Below are positions 11,748 to 14,591 of a DNA stretch of 14,591 bases, one piece after another (within the stretch, counting starts at the first letter, position 1; every line of letters starts with the position of its first letter). Origin of the DNA: Bacteroides sp. CAG:770. Its GTDB lineage: Bacteria; Bacteroidota; Bacteroidia; Bacteroidales; UBA932. The notes under the pieces are model-generated. The model made no database searches. It was not told the DNA's origin and was given only the letters and a program-made list of their open reading frames with translations. The stretch covers positions 6,500 through 21,090 of the forward strand of contig FR890626.1 in the NCBI GenBank assembly GCA_000435075.1. The letters are read 5' to 3'. A program made the translations under genes and the position numbers.

Positions 11748-14591
11748 AAAGAATCATTGCTATGTTTTGCGGGCTGGTGACTATGCTCGCATTTTCTTTT
11801 GCGGTCGCGGCTCAGACCTCAAGGTCTGTCACGGTGGTGCTGCAGGATTCGTCTTCTGGCGAGCCTGTCGGTTATGCCACTGTATCATTGACAAAAGCCG
11901 GCGCGAATACCGCAAGCAAATATGCCTTGACCGATGATAAGGGAAAGGCTGTACTTGACAAGGTGGCTGCGGGAAGCTATACGGTCAAGGCTGAACTTCT
12001 CGGCTATAAGAATTATTCCGCAGAAATCACGGTAAAGAATTCCGTAGATCTGGGCATCGTGAAGATGGATCCGGACAGAAGGGTTCTTAATGCCGCAAGT
12101 GTCACTGCCGCAGGAAACCCTATTATCATAAAGAAGGATACCATCGAATATACGGCTTCTTCTTTCAAGACGACTGACAATGACATGCTGGAGGACCTTC
12201 TGAAGAAGCTCCCGGGCGTGGAGGTCAGCACAGACGGAAGCGTCACTGCAAACGGCCAGACGATTTCGAAGATTACCATTGACGGAAAGACTTTCTTCCT
12301 GGATGACCCTCAGCTGGCATCCAAGAACATTCCGGCCAAGATTATCGATAAGGTGAAGGTCGTGCAGAAGAAATCCGAGCAGGCACAGTTCACCGGCATT
12401 GATGACGGGCAGGAAGAGACTGTCATTGACCTTTCCATTCAGAAGGGCATGATGAACGGACTTTTCGGCAATGTCCAGATCGGCGGCGGTCACGACTGGC
12501 CTGAGAATACGACCAACGGAAATGGCGACTGGCGCTACCAGGGTGCAGGTTTCATTGGCAGATTCACTGAAAAAAGCCAGTTGAGCATCATACTGAACGG
12601 CAACAACACCAATAACCGCGGATTCAACGACTTGTCAGGTTCGATGATGAGGTCAATGCGAGGAGGCGGTGGCGGAATGGGCCGTGGAAGTGGCGGATGG
12701 GGCAACTCCAATGGTATCACCACTTCATGGATAGGCGGTGTCAACGGTTCATGGGACTTATTCGGAGACAAGATGGACCTCGGAGCGAACTACCTTTTCA
12801 ACGGCACTCAGAAAGATGTGAAGGAAATCAGTGACAAGACCACCTTCCTGGATGACGGTTCCAGCCTGATTTACCACAACGACGGATACAGTTTCAACAA
12901 TTCCTACGGACATCGTTTCGGAATGCGTCTGGAGCACAAGTTCTCGGAGAAGACATCCATCCTCTTCCAGCCTCAGTTCAATTTCGGAAAGGGTGATTTC
13001 CAGGAGTTCTCCAAGTTCACCACTGACGGCATTGCTGCCGGAGAGACAGAATCCGTGGCCAAGAATGAGGGTTTCAACAACAATACCGGAAACAACAAGA
13101 ACTGGACTGCCAACGGATTCTTCCTGTTCAGACAGCGTCTCGGGCTTCCCGGCAGGACATTGTCCTTCAACATTGACTATAATTTCAGCAATAACGACCT
13201 CAATGGTTTCAACCAGTCTTTGACGAAGACCTTCGGAGCTACAGATGCGGAGAATGTCAATGCCATTGTCAATCAGAGATATGACCAGACCGCGAAGTCG
13301 TCATCTGTAAGCGGACGTCTCGTCTATACGGAGCCGCTTGGTGCAGGTTTCTATCTGGAGGCCAATTATCAATACAAATGGTCACAGAACAATTCGGACA
13401 AACTGACTTATGATTCTGCAGACAGGGGTGCCTATGACTTCAATGCTGACACTCACGAGTATTACCGGGAGACTGACATGTACGACAAGGACGGCAACAT
13501 CATCTATGTAGACGGCAAGCCAGTACATTCAAATGAGATACTCAACTCCCAATATTCCAGCAACATCCTGAACCAGTACCAGACTCATCGTGCAGGTGTG
13601 AACTTCATGTTTCAGAAGGACAAGATCAGGGCTCAGGTCGGCGCGTCGATTATTCCGACAATCACCCACAACGAGACCAATGGGAAGAGTTATGACAATT
13701 CTGTCATAAACTGGTCGCCTACAGCGATGTTGTGGTACGACATCAATGACAATATGAATGTCCGCGGTTTCTATTTCGGAAATTCATCACAGCCGACAAC
13801 CACACAGCTCATGCCGGTACCTGACAACACAAACCCGCTCAATGTGTCCCTCGGTAACCCTTATCTGAAGCCGTATTTTTCACATAATATAAATACCAGA
13901 TATGGCTTCTCGAACAGGCAAAAGTTTCTGTCTGTGTATGCCAACCTTAGCGGAGGCTTCGTGCAGTCACCTATCGTCTATGCCAGCTGGTACAATACAA
14001 ACGGCACAGCGTTCTCGCTCCCTGTCAATGGTCCGACTTCGGGTAATGTCAATGCCAGGATGTTCCTCAATGCTCCTTTCGGAAAATCGAATTTCAGCAT
14101 ATCTTCCAGCACATCAGGAAGTTGGAGCACATCGACTTCATATATCGGAAAGAGTTCTTTCGATACAAGTACCTATTATGTTGATGGTGACTTCGATTAT
14201 GTGAAGTTCCACAATGACTTCCCTGACCTCGGGAAGAGTGACAAGTTCCTGGAGAACAACACTCAGACAATGAATTTCACCGAAAGGCTCAAATTCACAT
14301 ATAGGAACAATTTCGTGGAGATTATTGCCGGCGGACGCTCGCGCATTGCAAAGTCCTGGTACACAATCGAATCAGCAAATACGAATGTCACCAGAAACAA
14401 TCAGGCGTCCATGTCGATGAACTGGACAATCCCAGGCGGTCTCGGTCTCGTGGGCGAGTTCAACTATAACTGGTACAAGGGATATCAGACCAAGCAGGAT
14501 GACGAGTATGTATTCAATCTCGAGATTACCAAACTCCTGTTCAAGAACCAGTGCACGCTGTCTCTCAAGGGATATGACCTGCTGAACCAGT
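11744..14591 (+). CDS. Outer-membrane beta-barrel protein (TonB-receptor-like), 3' end outside window
   Basis: This looks like a Bacteroidota OMP_b-brl_3 / TonB-dependent-receptor-like protein; the ligand is unknown. The frame is open from ATG 11744 to the window edge (949 codons). Residues 1-23 (MKRIIAMFCGLVTMLAFSFA, then VAA) form a signal peptide cut before Gln24. Residues about 27-108 form a carboxypeptidase-regulatory-like beta-sandwich (EPVGYATVSLT, AGSYTVKAELLGY). Residues about 130-235 are a plug-like domain (DMLEDLLKKLPGVEV, ITIDGKTFFLDD, IPAKIIDKVKVVQ). Beyond about 240 come alternating aromatic barrel strands and the family mark VSLGNPYLKPYFSHNIN, near the middle of the barrel. A Gly/Met/Arg-rich loop lies near residue 305-320. 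No SusD gene follows within the window. The preceding ORF overlaps it by 4 nt. Confidence 0.9.
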   Translation, partial: MKRIIAMFCGLVTMLAFSFAVAAQTSRSVTVVLQDSSSGEPVGYATVSLTKAGANTASKYALTDDKGKAVLDKVAAGSYTVKAELLGYKNYSAEITVKNSVDLGIVKMDPDRRVLNAASVTAAGNPIIIKKDTIEYTASSFKTTDNDMLEDLLKKLPGVEVSTDGSVTANGQTISKITIDGKTFFLDDPQLASKNIPAKIIDKVKVVQKKSEQAQFTGIDDGQEETVIDLSIQKGMMNGLFGNVQIGGGHDWPENTTNGNGDWRYQGAGFIGRFTEKSQLSIILNGNNTNNRGFNDLSGSMMRSMRGGGGGMGRGSGGWGNSNGITTSWIGGVNGSWDLFGDKMDLGANYLFNGTQKDVKEISDKTTFLDDGSSLIYHNDGYSFNNSYGHRFGMRLEHKFSEKTSILFQPQFNFGKGDFQEFSKFTTDGIAAGETESVAKNEGFNNNTGNNKNWTANGFFLFRQRLGLPGRTLSFNIDYNFSNNDLNGFNQSLTKTFGATDAENVNAIVNQRYDQTAKSSSVSGRLVYTEPLGAGFYLEANYQYKWSQNNSDKLTYDSADRGAYDFNADTHEYYRETDMYDKDGNIIYVDGKPVHSNEILNSQYSSNILNQYQTHRAGVNFMFQKDKIRAQVGASIIPTITHNETNGKSYDNSVINWSPTAMLWYDINDNMNVRGFYFGNSSQPTTTQLMPVPDNTNPLNVSLGNPYLKPYFSHNINTRYGFSNRQKFLSVYANLSGGFVQSPIVYASWYNTNGTAFSLPVNGPTSGNVNARMFLNAPFGKSNFSISSSTSGSWSTSTSYIGKSSFDTSTYYVDGDFDYVKFHNDFPDLGKSDKFLENNTQTMNFTERLKFTYRNNFVEIIAGGRSRIAKSWYTIESANTNVTRNNQASMSMNWTIPGGLGLVGEFNYNWYKGYQTKQDDEYVFNLEITKLLFKNQCTLSLKGYDLLNQ

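Larger units (their letters stand above)
347..14054. repeat. Dispersed, highly over-represented 7-mer CATTGAC
   Basis: Hand count gives 37 copies. On +, first base at: 347, 626, 886, 1253, 1669, 1984, 2330, 3968, 6353, 6384, 7091, 7469, 8267, 8415, 10198, 11412, 11886, 12277, 12424, 13171. As GTCAATG: 1421, 1734, 3054, 4594, 5136, 5196, 5250, 5754, 7001, 7218, 7878, 8601, 10346, 12652, 13256, 14024, 14048. Chance expectation for both strands at equal base use is about 1.8. One-base variants (CATTGAT, CATTGAA, AATTGAC, TATTGAC) appear only a few times each, so the core is sharp. Flanks show no clear consensus. 36 of the copies lie in or touch genes, and one is intergenic. Function unknown. Confidence 0.8.

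Noticed and set aside
12644..12710. Gly-rich coding stretch in the beta-barrel gene, with a Pro-rich frame on the opposite strand, as a repeat or separate gene
   Set aside because: It keeps the main frame and fits a flexible loop of the outer-membrane protein; the opposite Pro-rich frame is only its complement.
1..14591. tRNA or rRNA genes, CRISPR arrays, insertion sequences, attachment sites
   Set aside because: No cloverleaf, spaced direct repeats, transposase or integrase motifs, or terminal inverted repeats were seen; all long hairpins lie where terminators or leaders are expected.

Overview
The window looks like chromosomal core DNA from an uncultured member of the Bacteroidales (Bacteroidota). 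The protein sequences are Bacteroidota-like: a SusC-unrelated outer-membrane beta-barrel with a carboxypeptidase-regulatory-like N-domain, a very large AsmA protein, and a sirtuin without zinc cysteines. Several genes are preceded by the Bacteroidota-type promoter TTTG-N(~20)-TAnnTTTG. Shine-Dalgarno sequences are absent from most starts, with rpsU the striking exception. Base composition is near 50% GC, which would fit gut lineages such as the Cryptobacteroides group, but I cannot place it more precisely.

Layout, left to right. (1) The 3' end of folP (+), then purB (+) with its own promoter and a leader that may encode a short peptide. (2) A perfect 17-bp stem between convergent purB and prmA, probably a two-way terminator. 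(3) A leftward asmA-prmA operon. (4) Leftward rpsU (bS21) with a 12-nt Shine-Dalgarno sequence, its own promoter and its own terminator. (5) A leftward two-gene operon: a P-loop ATPase with damaged Walker motifs, then a class III sirtuin. (6) A divergent promoter region, followed by rightward rplU-rpmA behind a leader with mutually exclusive hairpins and ended by an intrinsic terminator. (7) Rightward serS-ruvC, ended by another intrinsic terminator. (8) A 25-codon ORF overlapping by 4 nt the start of a large outer-membrane beta-barrel gene that runs off the window.

Most genes are housekeeping: folate and purine synthesis, ribosome parts and their modification (L21, L27, S21, L11 methylation), tRNA charging, Holliday-junction resolution, and envelope maintenance. 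There is no sign of a mobile element, CRISPR array or rRNA/tRNA gene.

The most unusual signal is not a gene. The non-palindromic 7-mer CATTGAC occurs 37 times by hand count (20 on +, 17 on -), about once per 394 nt, against about 2 expected by chance. It lies in genes of both orientations and in five of the six possible codon registers, so it appears to be a DNA-level motif rather than a protein or codon effect. It resembles in density the cyanobacterial HIP1 repeat or DNA-uptake sequences, but I know of no description of it.
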